A DNA stretch of 64,000 nt, taken from positions 1-64,000 of the forward strand of contig JAOAPY010000005.1 in NCBI GenBank assembly GCA_025463135.1. Reading direction: 5' to 3'. Positions within the stretch are counted from its first letter, which is position 1. Every line of letters begins with the position of its first letter. The notes under the pieces were generated by a model that saw only the letters and a program-made list of their open reading frames with translations, searched no databases and had not been told where the DNA came from. The DNA comes from Acidobacteriota bacterium (GTDB lineage: Bacteria > Acidobacteriota > Blastocatellia > Pyrinomonadales > Pyrinomonadaceae). Below are positions 43,862-52,922 of this stretch, piece after piece. The position numbers and the translations under genes are program-made.

Positions 43862-43981
43862 ACCGCGTACAACGGCTGCCAGCCTGTTGCCGTTGCAGAC
43901 ACACTAGCTTGGCGCTGCGAGATCTGCAGGCCGGCAGCCTGCAGTACAAAAGGGGCCTGCAGTACGAAGAGGGTTCAGTTT

Positions 43982-45169
43982 ATGAGACACGTCATCTCGA
44001 GCGCGTTTGTTTTGCTCGCCATTTTTTTGGTTGCCGGCCAGTTGCAGGCTCAATCCGGACGCGCGCGACCATCACCGAGCACATCCGGGACCAGTTCCGC
44101 GCGCCCGACTACTGCGGCGGATGATGCCGAAGAGACGCCGGAGACCACCGGACCCGCGGAAACAATCGAAGGCGACGTCTTACGTGTCGATACCTCGCTC
44201 GTCACCGTCCCGGTGAGTGTCATGGATCGTTATGGCAAGTACATTCCCAACTTGCGCCGGCAGGACTTTCATATTTTTGACGAAGGCGTCGAACAAAAGA
44301 TTGCTTACTTTGCGACGGTGGACCAGCCATTTACGGTCGCCCTCGTGATCGACACCAGCGGTTCGACTCACTTCAAGCTGGAAGAGATTCAGGACGCGGC
44401 AATCAGCTTTGTAAATCAGCTGCAGCCGGAAGATCGCGTGCTGGTAATCTCGTTTGACGATTCAATCAGGGTCCTGAGTGAAGCTACGAATGATCGCACC
44501 GCCTTAATGCACGCCATACGGCGCAGTCGCACCGGCGGGGGCACGCGGCTGTATGATGCCGTCGACATGGTCATCAGAAAAAAGTTGAGCAGCATTTCCG
44601 GACGCAAGGCGGTGGTCCTTTTTACGGACGGCGTCGACACAACCAGTCGTAGCGCTTCTTATTCGAGCACCTTAAGAGAAGCCCAGGAATCAGACGGCGC
44701 CTTTTACACGGTCAACTACGACACGTCGCAGGATGTGTTGGGCCAGGGCGGCATTCCCACCCCCGGCAGCACCGGCATCGGCATCTGGATTCCCGGTTGG
44801 CCGGGCGGCAAAGGAGGCAAAGGCGGTGGCTTGCCCGGAGGCATTGGTAACGGACCGGCTACGGGTGATTACCGGCGCGCCACCGAATACCTGCACGAGT
44901 TGGCCGAGACTTCCGGAGGCAGGTATTACCGCGGCGATACCATGATGGGAATTTCGGCAGCCTTCGCCGAAGTTGCCGATGAACTGCGACGGCAATACAG
45001 CCTTGGCTACTATCCGCGCCAGGCGGGACAAGCGGGCCAGTTGCGCAAGATCAAGGTGCGGGTCAATAAACCGGACCTGGTTGTAAAATCGCGCGACAGC
45101 TACATCTATTCGCAAAAGAAAACGAACGATAAAGATCCGGTCACTCAACAACTCACCGACGGCAATTAA
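43982..45169 (+). CDS. Secreted VWFA-related acidobacterial protein (TIGR03436-like)
   Basis: The 395-residue protein has a signal peptide (MRHVISSAFVLLAIFLVAG, cleavage near 23), a Ser/Thr/Pro-rich linker (25-70), a small beta domain (VPVSVMDRYGKYIPNLRRQDFHIFDEGVEQ) and a VWA domain with MIDAS VIDTSGST (about 121-128). Within the VWA domain a Gly-rich loop (WIPGWPGGKGGKGGGLPG) interrupts the fold before YLHELAETSGGRYYRGD. The combination is the acidobacterial VWFA family, common in this phylum and of unknown function, probably for protein or surface contacts. Confidence 0.92.
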   Translation: MRHVISSAFVLLAIFLVAGQLQAQSGRARPSPSTSGTSSARPTTAADDAEETPETTGPAETIEGDVLRVDTSLVTVPVSVMDRYGKYIPNLRRQDFHIFDEGVEQKIAYFATVDQPFTVALVIDTSGSTHFKLEEIQDAAISFVNQLQPEDRVLVISFDDSIRVLSEATNDRTALMHAIRRSRTGGGTRLYDAVDMVIRKKLSSISGRKAVVLFTDGVDTTSRSASYSSTLREAQESDGAFYTVNYDTSQDVLGQGGIPTPGSTGIGIWIPGWPGGKGGKGGGLPGGIGNGPATGDYRRATEYLHELAETSGGRYYRGDTMMGISAAFAEVADELRRQYSLGYYPRQAGQAGQLRKIKVRVNKPDLVVKSRDSYIYSQKKTNDKDPVTQQLTDGN

Positions 45170-45699
45170 CAGATCTCGGGCGGCATCATTCTTCGCGTGA
45201 TCACACCACCGGCCGGACTCTCTCTCATTCACACCCGGTTTCAATCGGGTGATCAGCGCAACAGAAATTCCGTCTAGCCGTTTCAACGATTTACCTTTTT
45301 GACGAAGGACACAAACCGCTGAAACGGTTCGAAAATAAAAAGGAGCCCTCATTCACCCGGTTGAAACCGGGTGAGAATGAGATGAAGCAAAGGCAATCCC
45401 GGCACGTTTAGAGTACCGGCTTCAGCCTTGCTTTTAAGGATCACAACAACCCGCTTGCAGGCGGTACTCCTAGACGCATGTACGCTCAAGTCTCTTCACC
45501 TCTCTGGCACAATCACGATCCTCTCGCTATCATGCGCTGCGATAAACGAGAACACGCCGAGGGTTCTGTTAAAGGCGCCACACGATCAGAGCTCTGCGGG
45601 TGAGAGGGAGACAGGAAAGGCCAACGGGCGAGACGCCCGTGCCACCCGCCCGTGCTATCCCCGTGGCGCGCTAGCCTGAGAAAAGAAGAGAGAGAGCGA
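45170..45699. repeat. Repeat cluster before the propeller kinase
   Basis: Holds CACCCGGTTTCAATCGGGTG (45232-45251), CACCCGGTTGAAACCGGGTG with GAGAATGAG (45354-45381), a GAGTACCGGCTT element (45410-45476) and ACGGGCGAGACGCCCGTGCC (45622-45642). Some relatives are at 13325, 28319, 14290 and 50121. No gene is supported. Confidence 0.8.
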
Positions 45700-48600
45700 A
45701 TGCGTACCGCACAGTTGAAGTGGCCACACTTCCTTTGGTCTTGTCTGCTTTGGCTGGCGGCCGCGAGCACTGTGTCCGCGGAGCAGTTGCCGCTCAGGAC
45801 CTACACTACCTCAGACGGCCTGGCGCACGATCAGGTCACGAGAATCAGGCAGGACTCGCGCGGCTTTCTCTGGCTGTGTACCGGAGACGGCTTGAGCCGC
45901 TTTGACGGTTATCAGTTCATCAACTATGGCACTCATGAAGGTCTGTCGCTGGCCCGAGTTAATGACCTGCTGGAAACGCGCGCCGGTGTCTATTGGATCG
46001 CCACCAACGGCGGCGGCGTCGATCGTTTCAATCCCGATCGAGGCGCGAACAACGGCGCCGATCTCAAACTGTTCGTGCCTTATAGACTGGGGAACGATCA
46101 ACCCAGCAATCGCGTCAATGTGCTGTTCGAAGATCACGCGGGCACAATCTGGGCGGGAACTGATGGTGGATTATTCCGACTGGAAACCAAAGACGGTCAC
46201 GAAGCGTTTCAGCTCCGTGCGCTTAATCTCACCAAGCCTGATGGCATCCTTGAAATTCAGGACATAGTCGAAGACGCGGAAGGTTCCTTATGGATCGGCT
46301 GCAGCTTTGGGGTAGTGCGGCTGCTGCCGGACGGCCGGCGAGTTCACTATGCGATTCAACCCGCCGACGCAGGCGACTATGTCTGGTCAGTCCTGCGAGA
46401 CAAAGATGGCCGCATCTGGATGGGAGCGCGTGCCGGTCTGGTTGTGCTTAGACCTGAAGCGACGTCACTTGTTTCGCACAGCTCTCTCAGCGAGATCGCC
46501 CTTACCCAATCGCCGCAATCTCCCGCGCGGCTGGCGAAAGAGGTTTCATTGCCTGCTGCCGGCGGGCAGTGGGCGTGGTTCTCGACCAGAAACGGTCTCA
46601 GCGATGACAGCGTCCATGCATTGTTCCAATCTCATGACGGCAGCATCTGGCTTGGCACGCGCGGAAGCGGTCTGGTCCAATTTGATGGTTCACACTTTGT
46701 TAGTTCGTTCTTGTCTCACGGAATCAGAAACACCCTGAACTCGATCCGCGAAGATCAGGACGGGAACATCTGGGTCGGCACACAGGCAGAAGGCGCCGTC
46801 AAGATCACCAGACATGGTTTGACCTCCTTTGTGGATTCTGATGGTCTGGGCAATGCGGACATTGCCTCGATCTTTGAGGGTCGTGAAGGTGAGCTGTACA
46901 CCGTCAGCGGCAAGTGGTTTATCAACCGTTACGATGGCGGCAAATTCACCGCGGTGCAGCCGCGCCTGCCCCCGTCAGTTGTGGCCGGCGATTCCGGTGG
47001 CCGGATTATTCAGGACCATGCCGGTGAATGGTGGGTGGCGACCACCAAGGGCCTTTATCTTTTTCCCAGGGTGGCGCGGTTCGAAGATCTTGCGCGCGTA
47101 GCTCCGAAAGCGATCTTTACCACGCGTGAAGGCCTTGCGGACGATAACGTTTCCAGACTCTTCGAAGATGCCCGCGGCGATATCTGGATCAGTTCTTATA
47201 ATCCGCCGGTTACTTTGACTAAGTGGGAGCGAGCGACTAATAAACTGCAACGCTTCTCGGAAAACGACGGCCTGCCGCCCTTCAACTGGGCCAACGCTTT
47301 TGCCGGCGATCGAGCGGGCAATGTTTGGTTGGGTATGCATAACGGCGGCCTGGTTCGCTATGGTGGCGGACGTTTCCGCGTCTTCAAGACCAGTGATGGA
47401 GTTCCCGACGGCATCATCCAGGGAATGTACTCCGATCGCAGCGGTCATCTTTGGGTAGGGACCAGCGCCGGCGGCGCCGCACGCATCGACGATCCCGAGT
47501 CTGAACGACCACGTATAGAAACCTTCACCACCGCCAATGTTCTTTCCAGTAACAATGTGCGAGCCTTTACGGAAGATCAAGGAGGACGAATTTATATCAC
47601 CACGGCGCGAGGGGTGGACCAGGTGGATCCACGCACCGCCGCGGTTGGTCATCTGACGGTCGATGATGGCTTGATCCGTAGCGAGGTCCTGGCGGCGTTC
47701 AGCGATCGCCACAACATTCTCTGGTTTGGAACTCACTCAGGCTTGTCCCGCTTTGTCCCGCTCCAGACGGAGCCGCGCCGGCCGCCACCAATCCTCATTA
47801 GTGCCCTGCGTGTCTCCGGCGTTAAGCAAACAATCTCTGAACTCGGCGCCAAGGAAATATCCGGTTTGGTGTTTGCCGCCGCTCAGAACCAGTTGGAGAT
47901 TGACTACCTCAGTCTGAATTTTGGTTCGGCGGGTTTGCTGCGTTACCAGTACCGGCTGGAGGGACTGGACCAGGGCTGGAGTGCGCCCACCGATCAGCGA
48001 ACGGTGAACTATGCTCATTTGGCGCCCGGCACTTACAAATTCCTGGTGCGGGCCTGGGGTGCGCAAAATATTCCGAGCGCGCAACCGGCAAGTGTCACGT
48101 TTACGATCCGGCCGCCCTTCTGGCGTCGCTGGTGGTTCATCGCTTTGGCGTTATTGTTCGCCGCTGGGGTCGTTTATGTGGCGCTGCGCACGCCGGTGGC
48201 GCGACGCAAGGAACGAATTCGTGCGGCCGCGCTGCTGCGCCAGGCGCGCGAGGAGCGCTTTCGCGAGATTCAACAAGTGCGCACGCGCATAGCCACCGAT
48301 TTGCACGACGATATTGGCTCGAGCCTGACACAGATCGTCTTGTTGAGTGAGCTGGCGCAGCAACAGTTGCCGCACGGCGCGACACAGTCTTCCGCGCCGC
48401 TCCTGCAAATCAGCAGCGTTTCCAACGAACTGGTGGAGACAATGAGCGACATCGTCTGGGCCATCAACCCGCAAAAGGACCATTTGAGTGATCTTTCCCA
48501 GCGCATGCGCCGCTTTGCCAGCGATGTTTTTGCGGCGCGCGGCATCGTGGTGCAGTTTCAGGCGCCCGCGACCGATCATGACGTGCCCCTGGGAGCAAAC

Positions 48601-48924
48601 CTGCGCCGCGAACTTTTCCTTATTTTCAAAGAGAGTATCAACAATGTCGTCACCCACTCAGGCGCTACGGAAGTAAGTGTTGATTTCCATTTGCAAGCTG
48701 ATCGCCTGCGGCTGCAAATCAAGGACAACGGTCGCGGCTTTGACCCGGTGCGTGTAGGTCGCAACTCCGGTTCATTGAATGGCGGCGGCGGCAACGGACT
48801 GTCCAGCATGCGCCGGCGCGTCCAGGATTTGGGAGGCGCTTTTGAGGTACAGTCAAACCTGGGTCTGGGAACAACGATCACTTTGGATCTGCCGCTCAGC
48901 AAACATCTGACGGAGAGAGGCTGA
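45700..48924 (+). CDS. Two-component propeller histidine kinase (HisKA_3 type)
   Basis: A 1074-residue sensor. A signal peptide (to about 27) is followed by a large periplasmic beta-propeller of repeated WLGT/WVGT units (RGFLWLCTGDGLSRF, GVYWIATNGGGVDRF, GSIWLGTRGSGLVQF and others, about 40-700). A Y_Y_Y-type domain (LRYQYRLEGLDQGWSA, LAPGTYKFLVRAWG, about 745-805) and a membrane helix (RWWFIALALLFAAGVVY, about 810-830) come next. The cytoplasmic part has a HisKA_3 acceptor TDLHDDIGSSLTQIVLLSELA (His about 869) and an HATPase (NNVVTHSGATEVS, IKDNGRGFDPV, GNGLSSMRRRV). The start at 45700 has AGAAGAGAGAG upstream. The LuxR-type regulator begins 8 bases after it. Confidence 0.94.
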   Translation: MRTAQLKWPHFLWSCLLWLAAASTVSAEQLPLRTYTTSDGLAHDQVTRIRQDSRGFLWLCTGDGLSRFDGYQFINYGTHEGLSLARVNDLLETRAGVYWIATNGGGVDRFNPDRGANNGADLKLFVPYRLGNDQPSNRVNVLFEDHAGTIWAGTDGGLFRLETKDGHEAFQLRALNLTKPDGILEIQDIVEDAEGSLWIGCSFGVVRLLPDGRRVHYAIQPADAGDYVWSVLRDKDGRIWMGARAGLVVLRPEATSLVSHSSLSEIALTQSPQSPARLAKEVSLPAAGGQWAWFSTRNGLSDDSVHALFQSHDGSIWLGTRGSGLVQFDGSHFVSSFLSHGIRNTLNSIREDQDGNIWVGTQAEGAVKITRHGLTSFVDSDGLGNADIASIFEGREGELYTVSGKWFINRYDGGKFTAVQPRLPPSVVAGDSGGRIIQDHAGEWWVATTKGLYLFPRVARFEDLARVAPKAIFTTREGLADDNVSRLFEDARGDIWISSYNPPVTLTKWERATNKLQRFSENDGLPPFNWANAFAGDRAGNVWLGMHNGGLVRYGGGRFRVFKTSDGVPDGIIQGMYSDRSGHLWVGTSAGGAARIDDPESERPRIETFTTANVLSSNNVRAFTEDQGGRIYITTARGVDQVDPRTAAVGHLTVDDGLIRSEVLAAFSDRHNILWFGTHSGLSRFVPLQTEPRRPPPILISALRVSGVKQTISELGAKEISGLVFAAAQNQLEIDYLSLNFGSAGLLRYQYRLEGLDQGWSAPTDQRTVNYAHLAPGTYKFLVRAWGAQNIPSAQPASVTFTIRPPFWRRWWFIALALLFAAGVVYVALRTPVARRKERIRAAALLRQAREERFREIQQVRTRIATDLHDDIGSSLTQIVLLSELAQQQLPHGATQSSAPLLQISSVSNELVETMSDIVWAINPQKDHLSDLSQRMRRFASDVFAARGIVVQFQAPATDHDVPLGANLRRELFLIFKESINNVVTHSGATEVSVDFHLQADRLRLQIKDNGRGFDPVRVGRNSGSLNGGGGNGLSSMRRRVQDLGGAFEVQSNLGLGTTITLDLPLSKHLTERG

Positions 48925-48931
48925 GATAAAA

Positions 48932-49600
48932 ATGTCGGAAAACCTGGCAGGGCCGCCACCACCTTTAATCAAGACCGCTATCGTTGAAGATCAAAAGAGC
49001 ATTCGCGAGAGTCTCTCGATCTTTATCAATGGCACACCCGGCTATAGTTGTACCGGCGGCTTTCGCACCATGGAAGAGGCGCTGGAAAAGATCAAGTTCG
49101 ATCTGCCGGACGTGGTGCTCTGCGATATTGGTTTGCCCGGGATGTCCGGTATCGAAGGCATTCGCATCATCAAGGATCGGTATCCGAAGATCAAAGTGTT
49201 GATGCTCACCGTGTATGAAGACGACGATCGCATCTTCGATGCCTTATGCGCGGGCGCCAGTGGCTATCTGCTGAAACGGACCACCCCTGAGCGATTACTG
49301 GAAAGTATGCGGGACGCGGTGGCCGGAGGCGCGCCCATGTCTCCGGAAGTGGCCAGCAAGGTAGTGGCTTTGTTCCGCGACATTCGTCCTCCCGATCGCG
49401 CCGACTACCAGCTTACTCCGCATGAGGTGCGTTTGCTCAAGATGTTGATTGACGGTCACAACTACGTCACCGCCGCCGCGGAACTGGGCGTGAGCGTCAA
49501 CGGCGTAAAGTTTCATATGCGAAATATTTTTGACAAGCTGCAAGTGCACTCCAAATCCGAAGCCGTAGCCAAAGTCCTCCGCGACCGCATCGTCCGCTGA
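48932..49600 (+). CDS. NarL/LuxR-family response regulator
   Basis: A 222-residue regulator. The receiver has IVEDQKSIRE, phospho-acceptor Asp in VVLCDIGLPGMSGIEGI (about residue 65), MLTVYEDDD and GASGYLLKRTTPERL. The C-terminal LuxR helix-turn-helix is LTPHEVRLLKMLIDGHNYVTAAAELGVSVNGVKFHMRNIFDKL. It begins 8 bases after the propeller kinase and is certainly its cognate partner. Target genes are unknown; the adjacent DUF1800/DUF1501 genes are candidates by position only. Confidence 0.95.
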   Translation: MSENLAGPPPPLIKTAIVEDQKSIRESLSIFINGTPGYSCTGGFRTMEEALEKIKFDLPDVVLCDIGLPGMSGIEGIRIIKDRYPKIKVLMLTVYEDDDRIFDALCAGASGYLLKRTTPERLLESMRDAVAGGAPMSPEVASKVVALFRDIRPPDRADYQLTPHEVRLLKMLIDGHNYVTAAAELGVSVNGVKFHMRNIFDKLQVHSKSEAVAKVLRDRIVR

Positions 49601-50021
49601 TTTGCTTGCGCCCCACTCCGGCAGCGGAGAAGGGTTAGGGGAGAGGCGTGCGACGCCCCTAACGCCTCCCCATTCCACCGGGGGTGTAGGAGTTAGGAGG
49701 TGGGGTGTAGGAAGAAGTGTTTTGGGGTTGTATGTCGCCCTTTAAATTGATCCGCATACGGCGTTTACTACACCCTACACCCACTTATCATGGGGAGGGG
49801 ATCAATGCTGATATTTACCGTCCTCTCAATCACTACTCGCCATCTCACATCACTACACGAACAGGTAGTGACTTGATCCGCCCGAATTATTACCCTCAAA
49901 ACCTCGCAAGCCCCAGCGAATCACTTCCTGAAGATATCCATGTTAACCAGCCCCGTAACTGAAGAAGATGAAATCGACGCGCTGCTGGCGAATGTTTGCG
50001 TAGCAGAGTTATTGAACTGCC
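49601..50021. other. Interval with GGTGTAGG repeats and an ORF remnant
   Basis: GGTGTAGG/CTACACCC repeats occur at 49681-49710 and 49769-49783. From 49940 a frame MLTSPVTEEDEIDALLANVC runs about 28 codons and then enters the repeat unit at 50022, so it may be the truncated start of a lost small gene. No complete gene is supported. Confidence 0.5.
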
Positions 50022-50240
50022 GGCGTGGCATCGGCATCCTGCCGATGTTGCCGCAGGCTTCATTCAATGAGAAAGACATTACTCAACACACACACGGGCA
50101 GGATGCCCGTGCCACAGCAATCACGGGCGAGACGCCCGTGCCGGCGTGGCATCGGCATCCTGCCGATGTCTCCGCAGGCTTCATTCAATGAGAAAGACAT
50201 TACTCAACACACACACACGGGCGGGACGCCCGTGCCACAG
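50022..50240. repeat. Imperfect tandem duplication, period 121 bp
   Basis: Two copies (50022-50142 and 50143-50240) each contain GGCGTGGCATCGGCATCCTG, TTCATTCAATGAGAAAGACA and end with an ACGGGC...GCCCGTGCCAC palindrome. The second ends just before the ribosome-binding site of the next gene, so the promoter and leader of that gene are partly made of repeat DNA. Confidence 0.88.
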
Positions 50241-50250
50241 GAGAAATATC

Positions 50251-52560
50251 GTGCCTGCACGAACGCTGCGAATATCGCTAGTCGGCCTGTTGGTCTGGAT
50301 AATGGCCGCGGTGCCTGTTTTCTCTCTGCCGCTGCCGGCGGTGACAGTGACCGTTAGTCCCACCTCCGTTTCGGTTCCGGTGAGCGGCGACCGACAGTTC
50401 ACCGCGCAAGTCAACGGTGCTGCAAACACGGCTGTCACCTGGACCGTCAATGACATTCCCGGTGGCAATGTGACCGTCGGCACGATTGACAGCACGGGCA
50501 AGTTCACGGGTTCCGCCGTGCCGCCGACAGGCTGGACGGTCACGGTCAAGGCCGTCAGCGTTGCCGATCCAAACGCCTTTGGCGCCAGCGTGGTGACCAT
50601 TCGCAATCAGATTCCCTGGGTGACGTCGGTAGTGCCGAACGCCTTGCCGCTGGGACCGTTCAGCATCACGGTCAATGGCAGTCGCTTTGTCAGTGGGGCG
50701 CAGGTATTGTGGAACGGAACGCCGCTCTCGACGAACTTTGTCAACGCCGGGATGCTCACCGCGACCGGCAATGCCGGCCAAAAAGGCAACGCCTCGGTTA
50801 CGGTTGCCAATCCTGGACCAGCCGCTGTTTCTACACCTCTTTACGTCAACGTGTCTTCAAACGTGGTGGTAGTCGTCACGCCCGCTTCCGCGAATCTGTT
50901 AGCCGGTGCTTCGCAGCAGTACCAGGCAACGGTATCGGGCACTGCGAATCTGGCGGTGATCTGGATGGTGAATGGCAAACCCGGCGGTGATGGCGGGGTC
51001 GGCACGATCACGGGGCAGGGGTTGTACACAGCGCCGGGTGTGATGCCGGTCGGCAATTCCGTGACGATAAGCGCCCTGAGCGCCGCGGACGGCGTTACAC
51101 AGGGAACGGCAACCGCCTACCTGCAGGATCCACTCGCGATCACTTACGGCAGGTTTCTGGAGCAGACCACTTTTGGGCCGACGGCCCAACTGATGGCCCA
51201 TGCACAACAGGTCGGCATGCAAGTGTTCCTCGATGAACAGTTCGCCACGCCCGAGTCAACATGGCCATCGTTAGTTACGGCGACTCGTTCCGACGCGGTT
51301 GATGCGTTTTACGGCAACGCAAAGAACGGTCAGGACCAACTGCGCCAACGCACCATCTTTGCGCTCAGCGAAGTCATCGTGATTGCGATGAACAAGAACA
51401 CCAACGGCAACGAGATCGTGCCCTGGTTACAGCTACTCAGTCGCAACTCATTCGGCAACTATCGCACGCTGCTCAAGGAACTGACGCTGGACGCTTCAAT
51501 GGGCAAGTACCTCGACCTGGCAAACAGTGGCGTGGGGAGCGGGGCGGCGAATGAAAACTATCCGCGCGAGGTGATGCAGCTCTTTTCGATTGGCTTGTAT
51601 CAACTGAATCCCGATGGCTCGCGCCAGTTGGATGCGACGAACCAACCGATACCGACTTACAGCCAAACCGATGTGCAGCAATTGGCCAAGGCGCTGACCG
51701 GCTGGACTTATAGCAGTCCAAACGGAACGACCGGCTTGGGAGGAAATTGGAATTATTTCCCGGGCCCGATGATCCCGGTGCCCGGCAAGCACAATACTTC
51801 GTCGAAGACTTTCCTGGGTCAGGCGTTGCCCGCCAATCAGACTATTCAGCAGGATCTGAATGGAGCGATTGACATAATATTCAATCATCCGAACGTCGCG
51901 CCGTTCATTGCCACGCGCCTGATTCGAGCGTTGGTGACCAGCAATCCCAGTCCTGCCTATATCGCGCGCGTGGCCGCGATCTTCAACGACAACGGACAAG
52001 GCGTGCGTGGCGATATGCAGGCTGTGATACGCGCCATCATCATGGACCAGGACGCGCGCAATGACACGCCGCCCGCGGACTTTGGTCGGCTCCGTACACC
52101 GATGCAACACACCATCGCGTTGGCCCGCGCGCTTAATCTAAATGTGAACGGGGCGTCCGGGTTTGCCTATCTCTTCTACAACATGAACGAAGGCATGTTG
52201 GATGCGCCGTCAGTCTTTGGCCACTATTCGCCGCTTTTCCGGATTCCAAAATCGAGCCTGTATGGACCGGAATTTCAGATCTATTCGGCGAGTGACGCCA
52301 TCAATCGCGCCAACTTTTTCTATTCACTGCTTTACAACCCGTGGCCGATCAATCCGGCGCTGCAACCATTCGTCAATCTGGCCGGCAATTCGACTGGTCT
52401 GATCAATGCAGTGGATAACGCCCTCCTTTACGGGCGCATGTCGCCGGCCACACGCAACGCAATCGCTGCCGCGTTGCCGGCGCAATCCGACAACAACACG
52501 CGGGCCCTGGCCGCACTTTACCTGACCATAACTTCAGGCGAATACCTGGTGCAGCATTAG
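50251..52560 (+). CDS. Secreted DUF1800 protein with Ig-like and IPT domains
   Basis: The GTG at 50251 follows AGGAGAAATATC. A signal peptide (VGLLVWIMAAVPVFSLP) precedes an Ig-like repeat (about 30-115: VTVSPTSVSVPVSGDRQFTA), an IPT domain (about 118-205: IPWVTSVVPNALPLG), a second Ig-like repeat (VTPASANLLAGASQQYQA) and the DUF1800 domain (about 290-769: GRFLEQTTFGPTAQLMA, YPREVMQLFSIGLYQL, KALTGWTYS, RLIRALVTSNPSP). Together with the downstream DUF1501 protein it forms a pair widespread in environmental bacteria. Function is unknown; an envelope or surface role is likely. Confidence 0.92.
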   Translation: MPARTLRISLVGLLVWIMAAVPVFSLPLPAVTVTVSPTSVSVPVSGDRQFTAQVNGAANTAVTWTVNDIPGGNVTVGTIDSTGKFTGSAVPPTGWTVTVKAVSVADPNAFGASVVTIRNQIPWVTSVVPNALPLGPFSITVNGSRFVSGAQVLWNGTPLSTNFVNAGMLTATGNAGQKGNASVTVANPGPAAVSTPLYVNVSSNVVVVVTPASANLLAGASQQYQATVSGTANLAVIWMVNGKPGGDGGVGTITGQGLYTAPGVMPVGNSVTISALSAADGVTQGTATAYLQDPLAITYGRFLEQTTFGPTAQLMAHAQQVGMQVFLDEQFATPESTWPSLVTATRSDAVDAFYGNAKNGQDQLRQRTIFALSEVIVIAMNKNTNGNEIVPWLQLLSRNSFGNYRTLLKELTLDASMGKYLDLANSGVGSGAANENYPREVMQLFSIGLYQLNPDGSRQLDATNQPIPTYSQTDVQQLAKALTGWTYSSPNGTTGLGGNWNYFPGPMIPVPGKHNTSSKTFLGQALPANQTIQQDLNGAIDIIFNHPNVAPFIATRLIRALVTSNPSPAYIARVAAIFNDNGQGVRGDMQAVIRAIIMDQDARNDTPPADFGRLRTPMQHTIALARALNLNVNGASGFAYLFYNMNEGMLDAPSVFGHYSPLFRIPKSSLYGPEFQIYSASDAINRANFFYSLLYNPWPINPALQPFVNLAGNSTGLINAVDNALLYGRMSPATRNAIAAALPAQSDNNTRALAALYLTITSGEYLVQH

Positions 52561-52567
52561 AAGTACA

Positions 52568-52669
52568 GTCCGACAAACTTCACTTTGCCGTCGCTGGTAC
52601 GACAGCTGCGAGCCGATGTTTAGCGTTACAGCCTGTCGCACGAAAGCGACAAACTGAAGTTTGTCGGAC
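52568..52669. repeat. Fourth inverted pair of the CGACAAACT repeat
   Basis: A degenerate copy at 52568-52590 and a perfect inverse copy at 52647-52669 flank 56 bases in the interval between the DUF1800 gene and the small gene at 52689. Confidence 0.82.
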
Positions 52670-52688
52670 TCTAAGAGGTTCGGAGAAC

Positions 52689-52898
52689 ATGGAAACAGAT
52701 TATTCAAAAATCAATGACGAACTGGTGGCGGTCAATACTGGTAAACCCCTCGCCGAGTGGATGCAGATCCTTTGTTGTCTGGAAGCGTGTAAAAAATGTT
52801 CGGACGATTTTGTGGTCCACCTGCAACACGAGTTCAAGGTCCCGCGCTTTTGGGCCAGGAGACTGACGATGCGCTACCTACAACTGGGTTTGAGATAG
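52689..52898 (+). CDS. Small cysteine-containing protein between DUF1800 and DUF1501
   Basis: A 69-residue protein with CGGAGAAC upstream of its ATG. The sequence (METDYSKINDELVAVNTGKP, LAEWMQILCCLEACKKCSDD, VPRFWARRLTMRYLQLGL) resembles the short DUF4287-like or SRPBCC-linked helical domains with W-x(n)-W and an A-T-RY pattern, but I am not sure. Four cysteines cluster near residues 29-37. It lies 24 bases before the DUF1501 start, so co-translation is likely. Confidence 0.65.
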   Translation: METDYSKINDELVAVNTGKPLAEWMQILCCLEACKKCSDDFVVHLQHEFKVPRFWARRLTMRYLQLGLR

Positions 52899-52922
52899 AC
52901 GATGCGATCCGCGAGGTAACTG

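Noticed and set aside
50146-50250. Earlier ATG for the DUF1800 protein
   Set aside because: It lies in the tandem repeat; the GTG at 50251 has AGGAGAAA upstream and begins the signal peptide.
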